DNA from: G963663315 sp965214205
GTDB taxonomy: Bacteria > Pseudomonadota > Gammaproteobacteria > Arenicellales > Poriferihabitantaceae
DNA length: 64,000 nucleotides
Assembly (NCBI GenBank): GCA_965214205.1
Contig: OZ243941.1
Coordinates: 806,001-870,000, forward strand
Direction of reading: 5' to 3'
Shown here: piece by piece, positions 44,605 through 53,168 of the stretch
Layout: every line of letters begins with the position of its first letter
How positions within the stretch are numbered: the first letter of the stretch is position 1
The notes under the pieces: model-generated
Seen by the model: only the letters and a program-made list of their open reading frames with translations
What the model was told of the DNA's origin: nothing
Database searches by the model: none
Position numbers and translations under genes: made by a program

Positions 44605-45093
44605 TCAGCGATGAATATTGACAACAGTGCCGATGGAAACCATGTCGAACAATTCAAGCAGGTCCTGGTTACCAACCCGGATACAACCATGCGACCCCGG
44701 AACACCGAGCTCGACTTCATCCGGAGTACCGTGTAGATAGATATACCGTCTCATGCTGTCCACATTGCCGAGGCGGTTAAAGCCCGGTTCGCATCCGCTC
44801 AGCCAGAGAATGCGAGTCAGAATCCAGTCGCGGTCGGGTTCGGCTTCCCGCATACCTGTCCGATATACGCCAATCGGTCGGCGCCCCTTGAATATCGTAT
44901 TCAGCGGTTGTCCGGCTCCAATCTTCGCGCGGATGATGTGTTTCCCGGTGGGTGTGCACAGGCTGTCCATGAGTTGTCCCGCGCCCCGTGCGGCTGTCGA
45001 GACTGGATAAGACTTGCGGACACAGCCATTTCCGTTGACCACAGCCAGTTTCTGGCTGCCAATATCAATGTCCAGAGCGATGCCAGCGGTCAT
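44605..45093 (-). CDS. L,D-transpeptidase (YkuD) domain protein
   Basis: This 162-residue protein is essentially a YkuD domain with the active-site motif HGTPDEVELGVPGSHGCIRV (catalytic cysteine in SHGC). L,D-transpeptidases cross-link or anchor peptidoglycan in the periplasm, but no signal peptide or membrane segment is present, so export is uncertain. It overlaps the phosphatase stop by one base (TAATG) and lies 7 bp from nagZ. That context, next to a muropeptide-recycling enzyme, is compatible with a cytosolic role on recycled peptides. Confidence 0.8.
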   Translation of the reverse strand: MTAGIALDIDIGSQKLAVVNGNGCVRKSYPVSTAARGAGQLMDSLCTPTGKHIIRAKIGAGQPLNTIFKGRRPIGVYRTGMREAEPDRDWILTRILWLSGCEPGFNRLGNVDSMRRYIYLHGTPDEVELGVPGSHGCIRVGNQDLLELFDMVSIGTVVNIHR

Positions 45094-45566
45094 TATTGAT
45101 CAGATGACAGATGATCCAGTAACTCACTGCAACCCTCTTCAATCAGGTCCAATGCCCGTTCGTACTCCTGATCGCCTCCGTGCCAGGGATCGGGCACCTC
45201 CCGTTCACCGGGATTCCGGTACTGTAAAAGAAGCCGAATCTTGTGCTGGTGGTCTGCCGGCGCCAGGGATTCCAACCGGGAAATATTCTGGTTGTCCATC
45301 GCAATGATCGTGTCGTAATAGTGCAGATCATTGACCGTGATTTGCCGTGCACGCAGTGAAGTCAAGTCAATTCCCCGATCTCGCGCGGCTGCAATAGCAC
45401 GTTTATCCGGGGGGTGTCCCAGATGCCAGTCACCTGTTCCCGCCGAATCAATTTCAAACCGGTTTCCCAGCCCTCTTTCGGATACTTGTTTCCTGAACAC
45501 GCCTTCTGCGGTCGGGGATCTGCAGATATTGCCCAGGCAGACAAAAATGATTTTATGGTGTGGCAT
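45093..45566 (-). CDS. Low-molecular-weight protein-tyrosine phosphatase
   Basis: About 157 residues. The P-loop VCLGNICRSP lies near the N terminus with the nucleophile cysteine and arginine, and DPW near residue 128 carries the general acid aspartate. It removes phosphate from tyrosine or arginine residues. ATG 45566 is favoured because an 11-codon upstream extension has no family match. It lies 7 bp after spoT and overlaps the next gene by one base, inside a spoT to doeA operon. Confidence 0.93.
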   Translation of the reverse strand: MPHHKIIFVCLGNICRSPTAEGVFRKQVSERGLGNRFEIDSAGTGDWHLGHPPDKRAIAAARDRGIDLTSLRARQITVNDLHYYDTIIAMDNQNISRLESLAPADHQHKIRLLLQYRNPGEREVPDPWHGGDQEYERALDLIEEGCSELLDHLSSDQ

Positions 45567-45573
45567 TGTAAGG

Positions 45574-47766
45574 TCAGGCCCTCGCCAGTTTGATGACACT
45601 GGATTCGTTATGCAGTCGGCGCATGATGCTGGCCAGATGTTTCCGGTTGGTAACTTCGATAGTGAATGTCATGAAGGAGGTATTATGACGTCGCTGATCG
45701 ACTGAGACATTATTGATGTTGGAGTTGAATCTGGCAATGATATTGCTGACACTGGCCAGAGCGCCGGGCGTGTCTTTCACTTCTACATTGATCTGTACCT
45801 GGAACTGGCCTCTGGTATCTTCTGACCAGTTGAGATGGAACAGGTTGTCCGGATGGCGAAAGATGATTTTACCGTTCTTGCATCGGGAGCGATGGACGAC
45901 CAGCCCCCTGCCGCTGGTCGTGGTGCCGATGATGCTGTCGCCGGGAACCGGATTGCAGCAGTTGGCATAAGTAATCAACAGCCGTTCGGTTCCCTGTATG
46001 GTCAACGCGGAACGCTTGTGGTCCGGCAGTTCGGGGTGGTGTCGAGACCCGGATTCCGCGATCAATTGTTTCGCCACCAGTCTGGGCAGCCGTCTGCCAA
46101 AACCGATGTCCGCCAGAAGCTGCTCCCAATCATCGAGTTTGAGATGCTTTAATAGATTGAGCTTGTCGGCGCTCGAAATCCTGGTCCGGCGGTACCCCTG
46201 GTTGGACAACGCGGTGCGAAGCAATTTGCGGCCAAGTTTCAGGGATTCTTTCTGTTTCTGCTGATTCAGATAGTGGCGAATCGAAGCCCTGGCCCGCGAG
46301 GTAACCGCATAGTCGAGCCAGGAAGGAGTCGGCCTGGATGAGCGCGATGTCTTGACCTCGACCCGGTCGCCGTTGGATAGAATCTCATGCAGGGGCACCA
46401 TCGTCTGGTTGATCAGCGCCCCCACACAATGATCTCCGATGTCAGAGTGTACGGCGTAAGCGAAATCCAGCGCTGTCGCCCCCCGAGGCAGCCTTTTAAT
46501 ATCTCCTTGCGGAGTGAATACATAAACTTTGTCCGGGAACAGGTCGGCTTTCAGGTGTTCCAGATATTCGCCCGAATCACTCGACATGGATTGGGATTCG
46601 AGAAAGCTGTTCAGCCACTGCTGCGCCAGTTGCTGCGGCGCGTGCTCTCCGGTGGTTTCCGTCTTGTATAACCAATGGGATGCCACTCCTTTTTCTGCGG
46701 CTCGATGCATTGAGCGACTGCGTATCTGGATTTCCACCGGCTGCCCGAACGGTCCGACAACGACCGTATGCAACGACTGGTAGCCATTGATCTTGGGGAT
46801 GGCGACATAGTCCTTGAAGCTTTCGGGCCTCGGTTTGTAGAGTTGATGGATAACCCCCAGGGCCTGATAGCAATGCGGCCGGCGTTCTGTGATGACCCGG
46901 ATCGCATGAATGTCCTGAACGTCCTTGAGCGACAGTCTTTTTTGCTGCATTTTGCGATAGACGCTGTAGATATTTTTTTCGCGGCCATACACTTCCGCCT
47001 CCAGGCTGTTCATATCCAGCTTTTTCTGTATGCTCTTACAGACTTCGTTGACCACAGACTTCCTGCCGCGCTTGGAAAGCCTGAGTTTCTTCTCGATCGC
47101 ATTGAACCGCTTCGGGTACAGATTGAACAGGCTCAGATCCTCGAGCTTCTGGGCCAGTTCACGCATTCCCAGGCGATTGGCCATTGGCGCATAAATCTCC
47201 AGAGTCTGGCGCGCGATTCTGCGTTTGCGGGTATTGTCCAGTGACTCCAGCGTGTGCATATTATGCAGGCGGTCAACCAGTTTGATGATAATGACCCGAA
47301 TATCCTGAGCCATGGCCATGAACATCTTGCGAAAGGACGCAGCTTCGGCGTGTTCTCTGGATTCGAGCTCCAGTTGGCTGACCTTGCTGACTCCATCCAC
47401 CAGAGTCGCAATATCCTTGCCGAATTCCTGCGATAATTGAGCCAGTGTGATGTCGGTATCCTCAACCACATCGTGCAGGATCGCGGCGATGATGGTGCGG
47501 CTGTCCATACGCATCTCTCCGAGGATTCGCGCAACCGCAATCGGGTGGTAAATATAGTCTTCGCCGCTTTTTCTCTTTTGCCCCTTATGGGCTTCGGCCC
47601 CATAGATGGTGGCCCGGTAGATTTCGTGAACGGAAGGCTCGTCCAGGTAGCTTTCCAGTACCCCGTTCAGATCATTGAACAGGTTGTCATTTTCCGGTGA
47701 GGTGGTGGAGCTTTGCCTCGCCAGAAGATCACTCAGTCTCTTCTTCCACCTCTGCGCCAGCGCCAT
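45574..47766 (-). CDS. spoT: Bifunctional (p)ppGpp synthase/hydrolase
   Basis: This 730-residue protein has all RSH parts: an HD hydrolase domain with HDVVEDT near residue 98, a synthetase domain with YKPRPESFKDYVAIPKINGY, a TGS domain starting VYVFTPQG, and a C-terminal ACT domain (VEVKDTPGALASVSNI). It makes and breaks down (p)ppGpp, the stringent response alarmone. ATG 47766 is chosen because GGAG precedes it by about 6 bases; a longer frame overlaps rpoZ further. Even this start overlaps the rpoZ end by 38 bp. Gene order gmk-rpoZ-spoT matches other gammaproteobacteria. Confidence 0.94.
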   Translation of the reverse strand: MALAQRWKKRLSDLLARQSSTTSPENDNLFNDLNGVLESYLDEPSVHEIYRATIYGAEAHKGQKRKSGEDYIYHPIAVARILGEMRMDSRTIIAAILHDVVEDTDITLAQLSQEFGKDIATLVDGVSKVSQLELESREHAEAASFRKMFMAMAQDIRVIIIKLVDRLHNMHTLESLDNTRKRRIARQTLEIYAPMANRLGMRELAQKLEDLSLFNLYPKRFNAIEKKLRLSKRGRKSVVNEVCKSIQKKLDMNSLEAEVYGREKNIYSVYRKMQQKRLSLKDVQDIHAIRVITERRPHCYQALGVIHQLYKPRPESFKDYVAIPKINGYQSLHTVVVGPFGQPVEIQIRSRSMHRAAEKGVASHWLYKTETTGEHAPQQLAQQWLNSFLESQSMSSDSGEYLEHLKADLFPDKVYVFTPQGDIKRLPRGATALDFAYAVHSDIGDHCVGALINQTMVPLHEILSNGDRVEVKTSRSSRPTPSWLDYAVTSRARASIRHYLNQQKQKESLKLGRKLLRTALSNQGYRRTRISSADKLNLLKHLKLDDWEQLLADIGFGRRLPRLVAKQLIAESGSRHHPELPDHKRSALTIQGTERLLITYANCCNPVPGDSIIGTTTSGRGLVVHRSRCKNGKIIFRHPDNLFHLNWSEDTRGQFQVQINVEVKDTPGALASVSNIIARFNSNINNVSVDQRRHNTSFMTFTIEVTNRKHLASIMRRLHNESSVIKLARA

Positions 47767-48079
47767 CTGCGTCTCCGCTCGTGTGTCCAAGTATGGCCTG
47801 ACGAATCGCCTCTTCCATTGCTTCGTCATCCATCTCGATCACTTCCTGATCATCATCGAATTCCAGCCCGGGGATTGTGGTCTCCTCGTCCAGAATGGAT
47901 GAGGTAACCAAGCCTTCCGCGATTTCCCGCAGGGCAATCACCGTCGGTTTGTCGTTTTCCGGCTCAACCAGGGGTTCGGCGCCCAGGGTCAATTGCCTTG
48001 TCCTCTTGGTTGCGATCAAAACAAGTTCGAATCGGTTGTCTACATGTTCCAGACAATCAGTTACTGTAACACGCGCCAT
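47729..48079 (-). CDS. rpoZ: RNA polymerase omega subunit
   Basis: 116 residues, starting MARVTVTDCLEHVDNRFELV and continuing with ATKRTRQL, as in all RpoZ. Omega helps assemble the RNA polymerase beta' subunit. The C terminus is extended by an acidic tail rich in Asp and Glu beyond the usual ~90 residues. A perfect AGGAGG lies 8 bp before the ATG. The end overlaps the spoT start. Confidence 0.97.
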   Translation of the reverse strand: MARVTVTDCLEHVDNRFELVLIATKRTRQLTLGAEPLVEPENDKPTVIALREIAEGLVTSSILDEETTIPGLEFDDDQEVIEMDDEAMEEAIRQAILGHTSGDADGAGAEVEEETE

Positions 48080-48111
48080 TATAAAACCTCCTGAATCAAA
48101 TATCGTTTCAC

Positions 48112-48720
48112 TTAAGATTGCGAATGGCTCATGAGCCGATTCTCGTCGACCATCACGGATGTGTTCAGGTCGGTGAGTTGATCGAGAACATTCTCCAGAG
48201 CTGTCAGCGCCGTTTCAAAATGGTCATTCACAATAATTACGTCAAATTCGTCCTTGTGACCGATCTGGTCCGCCGCGTCCTCCATTCTTCTCGCGATCAC
48301 CTCCCGGCTGTCCTGGCCGCGTTCCAGCAAGCGCCGCTCAAGCGCCTCCAGGGAAGGCGGCATCACGAATACGGACACCGCGCCGGGAAATTTTTCCCGA
48401 ACCGTTCTGGCGCCCTGCCAGTCGATGTCCAGAATAGCATGTCTGCCGTTCGCAATCTGCTGTTCCACCGCCTTTACCGAGGTACCGTAACAATGATCAA
48501 AAACCATGGCATATTCTATAAAATCATCTCGTTCTATCATTTTCTCGAAAGTCTGTCGGCCGACGAAATAATAATGAACACCGTCTTCCTCTCCCGGACG
48601 CCGCTTACGGGTAGTATGAGATACCGTAACGCCAGCATCCGCACGCATCGCCACCAGCGCCTTGGTCAGACTGGTTTTTCCGCCGCCGGATGGAGAAGAA
48701 AGAATTAGTAGGCCGGGCAT
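48112..48720 (-). CDS. gmk: Guanylate kinase
   Basis: 202 residues with P-loop SSPSGGGKTSL, GMP-binding SHTTRKRRPGEEDGVHYYF and the late ERGQDSREVIARRM lid region. It phosphorylates GMP to GDP in the cytosol. It is the first of gmk-rpoZ-spoT on the minus strand. The 104-bp space upstream probably holds the operon promoter, but I cannot place the boxes. Confidence 0.96.
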   Translation of the reverse strand: MPGLLILSSPSGGGKTSLTKALVAMRADAGVTVSHTTRKRRPGEEDGVHYYFVGRQTFEKMIERDDFIEYAMVFDHCYGTSVKAVEQQIANGRHAILDIDWQGARTVREKFPGAVSVFVMPPSLEALERRLLERGQDSREVIARRMEDAADQIGHKDEFDVIIVNDHFETALTALENVLDQLTDLNTSVMVDENRLMSHSQS

Positions 48721-48824
48721 GGCTTGGCTGAAATCCGGGTTTTATCACTCAAATTGCTGTGTTTCTTCCGAATCCAACAGCACAACCGACGTAAAGCTTA
48801 AGATACCGATGATACCATATACGA

Positions 48825-49736
48825 TCATCCATGCGTAATAGAGCTGAGCGCATCCTGCAAAGCTGGATATCTAAACCTGAACCCTTCGTTCTGAAGTTTT
48901 TCCGGTTTGAGGCGCTGACCGCTTAGCAGGAGCCCAGCAGCTTCTCCGAGCGCCAGTCGCAGTATGGGCGCCGGGGCCATGAACCTGCAGGGCCGACGCA
49001 ACACATTTGCAAGACTGCGGCAGAAATCGGTGTTGGTTGCCGGGTCCGGCGCAGACAGATTGTAGGCTCCCGACGAATTCCGGGAAGTGAGCAGGTGGGC
49101 CATGGCGGCGACCTGGTCGTCAATATGGATCCAACTCATCCACTGTTTGCCATCCCCGATTTTTGCCCCGAGTCCCCATTGGAAACTCCGCAGCATTGGC
49201 GGCAGCATCCCGCCTTGCCCACTCAACACCAGTCCTGTGCGAATGACGACAACCCGGACACCCAGGCTGGCGGCCGACACAGCTTCCGCCTCCCAGTCCC
49301 GGCATAAGCGGGCGCCGAAATCCCCTCCGGGAGGCTCACTTTCATCGAGGATATCACTGTGCCGGTTCCCGTAATATCCCGCTGCGGAGCCGCTGATGAG
49401 CGCGTCAGGAGGTGTCGGACGACCGGCCATCCATTCCACCAACCCTCTGGTCAGGTCTATTCGGCTGCTCTGCAGGATCTGCTTTCGACGGTCTGTCCAC
49501 CGATGCCCGATAATTCGCGCTCCGGCCAGATTGATCACGGCATCTACCGGGTAGTCAATCGGTATGTCAGCGAGAGAGGCAAACAGTTGGGGAGAACCGG
49601 ATTGGACGGGGTATTTTTCGGGTCGGCGGGTTAATATCGAAATCGAGTGTCCAGCGGCTTCAAGCACAGGTATCATGGCCTGACCAATCAGTCCGGTACC
49701 ACCAGTGATCAATACACTGCGTGGGTTGTTTTTCAT
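48825..49736 (-). CDS. TIGR01777 (YfcH-like) NAD-dependent epimerase family protein
   Basis: About 303 residues. The protein has VLITGGTGLIGQ at the N terminus, NLAGARIIG, the YYG of the SDR-type active site (SAAGYYGNRH) and the DUF1731-like C terminus ending near LQDALSSI. Function of this widespread family is not settled; cell-division or sugar nucleotide roles have been proposed. ATG 49736 (MKNNPRSVL) avoids a 9-codon upstream extension. It is a separate unit from coq7. Confidence 0.87.
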   Translation of the reverse strand: MKNNPRSVLITGGTGLIGQAMIPVLEAAGHSISILTRRPEKYPVQSGSPQLFASLADIPIDYPVDAVINLAGARIIGHRWTDRRKQILQSSRIDLTRGLVEWMAGRPTPPDALISGSAAGYYGNRHSDILDESEPPGGDFGARLCRDWEAEAVSAASLGVRVVVIRTGLVLSGQGGMLPPMLRSFQWGLGAKIGDGKQWMSWIHIDDQVAAMAHLLTSRNSSGAYNLSAPDPATNTDFCRSLANVLRRPCRFMAPAPILRLALGEAAGLLLSGQRLKPEKLQNEGFRFRYPALQDALSSITHG

Positions 49737-49883
49737 ACTGCCGGGTCTGTACATCATCTGCAATTCACGGGTAAGCTGTCACGGGTTGATGTTTTCATCC
49801 TGCCACCGATAGTGTATCAGCCACATTCCACCCGAATCCCCAACAAATTACGTTCCGTCTGCCCGCAGGTCTATCCCAACAGT

Positions 49884-50528
49884 TCAGAACCAGTAAGCGG
49901 TGCGAGTCATGATTCTGGATGCCAGCGTCATCAGTCCCTTGATGGGGGGTGGCAGGTCGGCGGCTCCGGCATGGATGGCCTGCTCTGCGTGGGCGGCTTC
50001 ATCCGTCCTCATTTGTGACACGATCTGGCGGCTACGTAAATCCTTGATTGGTAGAGCGCCGAGGTGATCGTCCAGATGGGCTACCACCTGTTTTTCGGTT
50101 TCGGCGAGGAAACCGAGGTTCCATTTGTCTCCGGCTACTCCGCTTGCCGCCCCGATCATGAACGCCCCTCCGTACCAGAGCGGATTGAGGACACTTTTGC
50201 GGCTGCCGAGTTCATCCAGACGCTGTTCGCACCATGCCAGGTGATCGGTTTCTTCTGCGGCGGCCTGTTGCATCTGTTTACGGGTTGCCTCGTTCCGGGC
50301 CGTGCAGGCCTGACTTTGATACAGAGCTTGTGCACAGATTTCGCCCACATGGTTGACTCGCATATAGCGACCCGCCAGGGTTCGGTCATGGTCACTCATG
50401 CTGTCGTCTTCTGCCACGGTGGCCGGATATTCGCGGCTTGACCGCGCTTTGACACACAGCGTATCCAGCGCTCGGGCGGCGCCGATGACAAGATGGTCGA
50501 GACGACTGTACTGGCGTTGATTTTCCAT
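49884..50528 (-). CDS. coq7: Demethoxyubiquinone hydroxylase Coq7
   Basis: About 214 residues. The di-iron residues lie in MRVNHVGEICAQALY, AEETDHLAWCE and DEAAHAEQAI, with the second-half VAHLDDHL segment, as in Coq7/UbiF-type di-iron monooxygenases. It hydroxylates demethoxyubiquinone in ubiquinone synthesis and so shows that the host makes ubiquinone. ATG 50528 (MENQRQYSRL) is preferred over a 15-codon upstream extension that crosses the divergent gene's space. Confidence 0.94.
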   Translation of the reverse strand: MENQRQYSRLDHLVIGAARALDTLCVKARSSREYPATVAEDDSMSDHDRTLAGRYMRVNHVGEICAQALYQSQACTARNEATRKQMQQAAAEETDHLAWCEQRLDELGSRKSVLNPLWYGGAFMIGAASGVAGDKWNLGFLAETEKQVVAHLDDHLGALPIKDLRSRQIVSQMRTDEAAHAEQAIHAGAADLPPPIKGLMTLASRIMTRTAYWF

Positions 50529-50604
50529 GACGCTGTATAGTGTATCAGTATCTGAACCAACCGGCCCAATCAATCAGGCGCTGTCTGGTGTAGACTCTGC
50601 TGTT

Positions 50605-51378
50605 ATGAGTCTTGATTTTCAGCCAAACCGGAAACTGGCCCTGTTTTTATTACAAAAGCAGCTACCCGATTTTGTTAGCGATTCAGTCAATCTGGAGGGC
50701 ATCCATTGCACTGTGCCGGAAGTCCAGACCTTGATGGAGGGTATTTCCATCGGTGGCAGGCGGCTTGAGGAGGAGTTGATTATCCATAATCAGATAGTTG
50801 CCTGGCGGTTCCTGATAACCAGTGTTCGAGAGAATACTTTTGAAGTCAGTAAGCCGTTCGTCTGTCAGCTGCATGCGATTGCCGGCAAGGAGGAATCGTT
50901 GACCTGCGGGATGTTCCGGGATGGCGGTGTGAGTATTTCTGGGACTCCATACATTCCCCCGGATTATCAGCAACTGGATCACCACTGGAATATGCTGGAA
51001 AACTCTCTGCATCATGATGCCAACAAACCGGACGCGACCAGCCTGGCTGAAATTTATGCACAGGCCATTCATATATTTTTACAGATGGCCAGAAACCAGT
51101 TTTTCTTCGATGTTAATAGACGGACCGGCAGACTGATGATGAATGGCGTACTGTTGACCACAGGATTACCCGCGATTAACCTGCCTGCCAGCAGGCAACT
51201 GGAATTCAATCGCTTGATGCTTGATTTTTATCCGAGTGGTCATGAGGGGCCGATGCGAGAGTTCATGCTAACCTGCCTGGACAAGAGACATATAGAGATT
51301 ATGCAAGAGTGCCCTGAATCGGTAAGACCTAAAAATACTACCAAAAATCAGAATAAAGATAATAAAAAATATAAATGA
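50605..51378 (+). CDS. Fic-fold protein with degenerate active-site motif
   Basis: About 257 residues. Near residue 28 the segment SDSVNLEGIHC fits the class II inhibitory helix pattern S/T-x-x-x-E-G. Near residues 160-180 the expected HPFxDGNGRxxR reads QFFFDVNRRTGRL: the histidine is glutamine and both glycines are lost, but the D, N, R and T-G-R remain. Fic proteins transfer AMP or other groups to target proteins. This one may be inactive or use a changed chemistry. The C terminus is a Lys/Asn-rich tail (KNTTKNQNKDNKKYK) in AT-rich sequence. ATG 50605 avoids an N-terminal extension into the coq7 promoter region. Confidence 0.65.
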   Translation: MSLDFQPNRKLALFLLQKQLPDFVSDSVNLEGIHCTVPEVQTLMEGISIGGRRLEEELIIHNQIVAWRFLITSVRENTFEVSKPFVCQLHAIAGKEESLTCGMFRDGGVSISGTPYIPPDYQQLDHHWNMLENSLHHDANKPDATSLAEIYAQAIHIFLQMARNQFFFDVNRRTGRLMMNGVLLTTGLPAINLPASRQLEFNRLMLDFYPSGHEGPMREFMLTCLDKRHIEIMQECPESVRPKNTTKNQNKDNKKYK

Positions 51379-51436
51379 TAGCAAAATATCAATATATTGG
51401 TAGAGTTTCTTTTTTTTGGCGTCATATAGGGAGAAG

Positions 51437-51598
51437 ATGGCTCTGTTCCGTTATTTACAGAAAGAGACTCTCCGGGTAGAAAAAGATAAGCTGGACATTC
51501 TGTGGGTCAAACCCTATCAACTCGGTTATGTCTGGCGATTCGAAAGGTTTGATTACGAACCCGGTATCCCCAGCCTGATGACTTTTGTGCGGGAATAA
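51437..51598 (+). CDS. Hypothetical small protein (53 aa)
   Basis: A frame of 53 residues follows GGGAGAAG three bases before the ATG. It reads MALFRYLQKETLRVEKD and then a YVWRFERFDYEPG segment. It lies in the 335-bp space between the Fic-fold gene and glcD, after an AT-rich stretch with a T-run at 51410-51417. It may be a gene remnant. Apart from this frame the space shows nothing else recognised. Confidence 0.3.
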   Translation: MALFRYLQKETLRVEKDKLDILWVKPYQLGYVWRFERFDYEPGIPSLMTFVRE

Positions 51599-51713
51599 TC
51601 TAAACAACTGGATTGGGGCTTTTCAGAACCGATTAGTCCACATTCACGCTGGCTCTGGCTTGGTGTACACTTGTCATTCATATCATTTTGCCATGGGGTT
51701 TTGGCTGTATCCG

Positions 51714-53168
51714 ATGAACACGAGTGAAATCCGGGCACTTTTCGAGAGGTTCTTGCCGGCGCAGTCCATCGTTTCGGATGTGGCGGGGTTGCGGGTTTAT
51801 GAATGTGACGGGTTGAGCGCTTACCGGCAGGTTCCGAAGCTGGTGGCGCTGCCTGACTGCATTGAGCAGGTTCAGGAGGCGATGGCGATATGCCGGGAAC
51901 ACGGTATTCCAATCGTCAGCCGGGGCGCCGGAACCAGTTTGTCGGGGGGCGCCTTGCCGCACAGGGACGGTATTGTGCTGAGTCTGGCGAAAATGAACCA
52001 GATGCTGAAACTGGATCTGGCCAACCGCACCGCCATAGTACAACCGGGTATGCGGAATCTGGCTATCTCCGATGCGGTTCGTAAACACGGGCTGTACTAC
52101 GCGCCTGACCCTTCATCCCAGATTGCATGCACGATCGGCGGCAATGTCGCGGAGAATGCAGGTGGAGTACATTGCCTGAAATATGGATTGACGTTACATA
52201 ATATCAGCGCCTTGAAGGTGGCGACCATTGAGGGGGAGCTGGTCGAGATCGGCGGGGCTGGCCTGGATTCGCCGGGTTTTAACCTGCTGTCCCTGATGAT
52301 CGGGTCTGAGGGAATGTTGGGGATTGTGGTCGAGGTTACGGTGAAGCTGTTGCCGGTGCCGGATACCGCGAAGGTGATCATGGGGGTATTTGATTCGGTA
52401 CAGGGCGCGGGCGACAGCGTGGCCGATATTATCGCTGATGGCATCATTCCGGCGGGCATTGAGATGATGGATAACCCGGCGATACGGGCCGCTGAAGATT
52501 TTGTCCAGGCCGGTTATCCCACGTCCGCCAGCGCTATTTTGTTATGCGAACTGGATGGTACAGAGACGGAGGTGGATGACCAGATCAGGCAGGTTGAGAA
52601 GCTGTTCAGCCAAAACGGCGCGGTACAAAGCCGGGTCGCCAGGGATGAGCGGGAGAGAGCGTTGTTCTGGTCGGGACGCAAGGCTGCTTTTCCGGCGGTC
52701 GGTCGTATCTCGCCGGATTATTACTGTATTGATGGCACGATCCCGCGTAAGTCGTTGGGCTATATGTTGACCGAGATAAACCGCCTCTCCGAGCGGTATC
52801 AGTTGCCTGTCGCTAATGTGTTTCATGCCGGAGACGGCAATCTGCATCCGTTGATTTTATATGACGCCAATCAGCCCGGTGAATTGGAGAAAACTGAACA
52901 ACTGGGCAGTGAAATTCTTCAGTTGTGCATTGCGGTCGGTGGCACGATTACCGGGGAGCATGGTGTGGGTGTCGAGAAAATCGGTGAAATGTGCATCCAG
53001 TTTAATGATCAGGAGCGGGAGCAATTCCACAGTGTACGGGACTGTTTCGACCCGGACAGATTGCTCAATCCCGGCAAGGCCATACCGACTCTGGCCCGGT
53101 GCGCCGAACACAATGCCATGCATGTCCATGCGGGGGAATTGCCCTTCCCGGAACTGGAGCGTTTCTGA
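51714..53168 (+). CDS. glcD: Glycolate oxidase subunit GlcD
   Basis: About 484 residues. An FAD_binding_4 domain has VSRGAGTSLSGGA and DPSSQIACTIGGNVAENAGG, and the C-terminal FAD-oxidase_C domain has VANVFHAGDGNLHPLI and GTITGEHGVGVEK. GlcD with GlcE and GlcF oxidises glycolate to glyoxylate and passes electrons to the quinone pool. ATG 51714 (MNTSEIRAL) is preferred over a 43-codon upstream extension that does not look coding. It overlaps glcE by one base. Confidence 0.93.
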   Translation: MNTSEIRALFERFLPAQSIVSDVAGLRVYECDGLSAYRQVPKLVALPDCIEQVQEAMAICREHGIPIVSRGAGTSLSGGALPHRDGIVLSLAKMNQMLKLDLANRTAIVQPGMRNLAISDAVRKHGLYYAPDPSSQIACTIGGNVAENAGGVHCLKYGLTLHNISALKVATIEGELVEIGGAGLDSPGFNLLSLMIGSEGMLGIVVEVTVKLLPVPDTAKVIMGVFDSVQGAGDSVADIIADGIIPAGIEMMDNPAIRAAEDFVQAGYPTSASAILLCELDGTETEVDDQIRQVEKLFSQNGAVQSRVARDERERALFWSGRKAAFPAVGRISPDYYCIDGTIPRKSLGYMLTEINRLSERYQLPVANVFHAGDGNLHPLILYDANQPGELEKTEQLGSEILQLCIAVGGTITGEHGVGVEKIGEMCIQFNDQEREQFHSVRDCFDPDRLLNPGKAIPTLARCAEHNAMHVHAGELPFPELERF

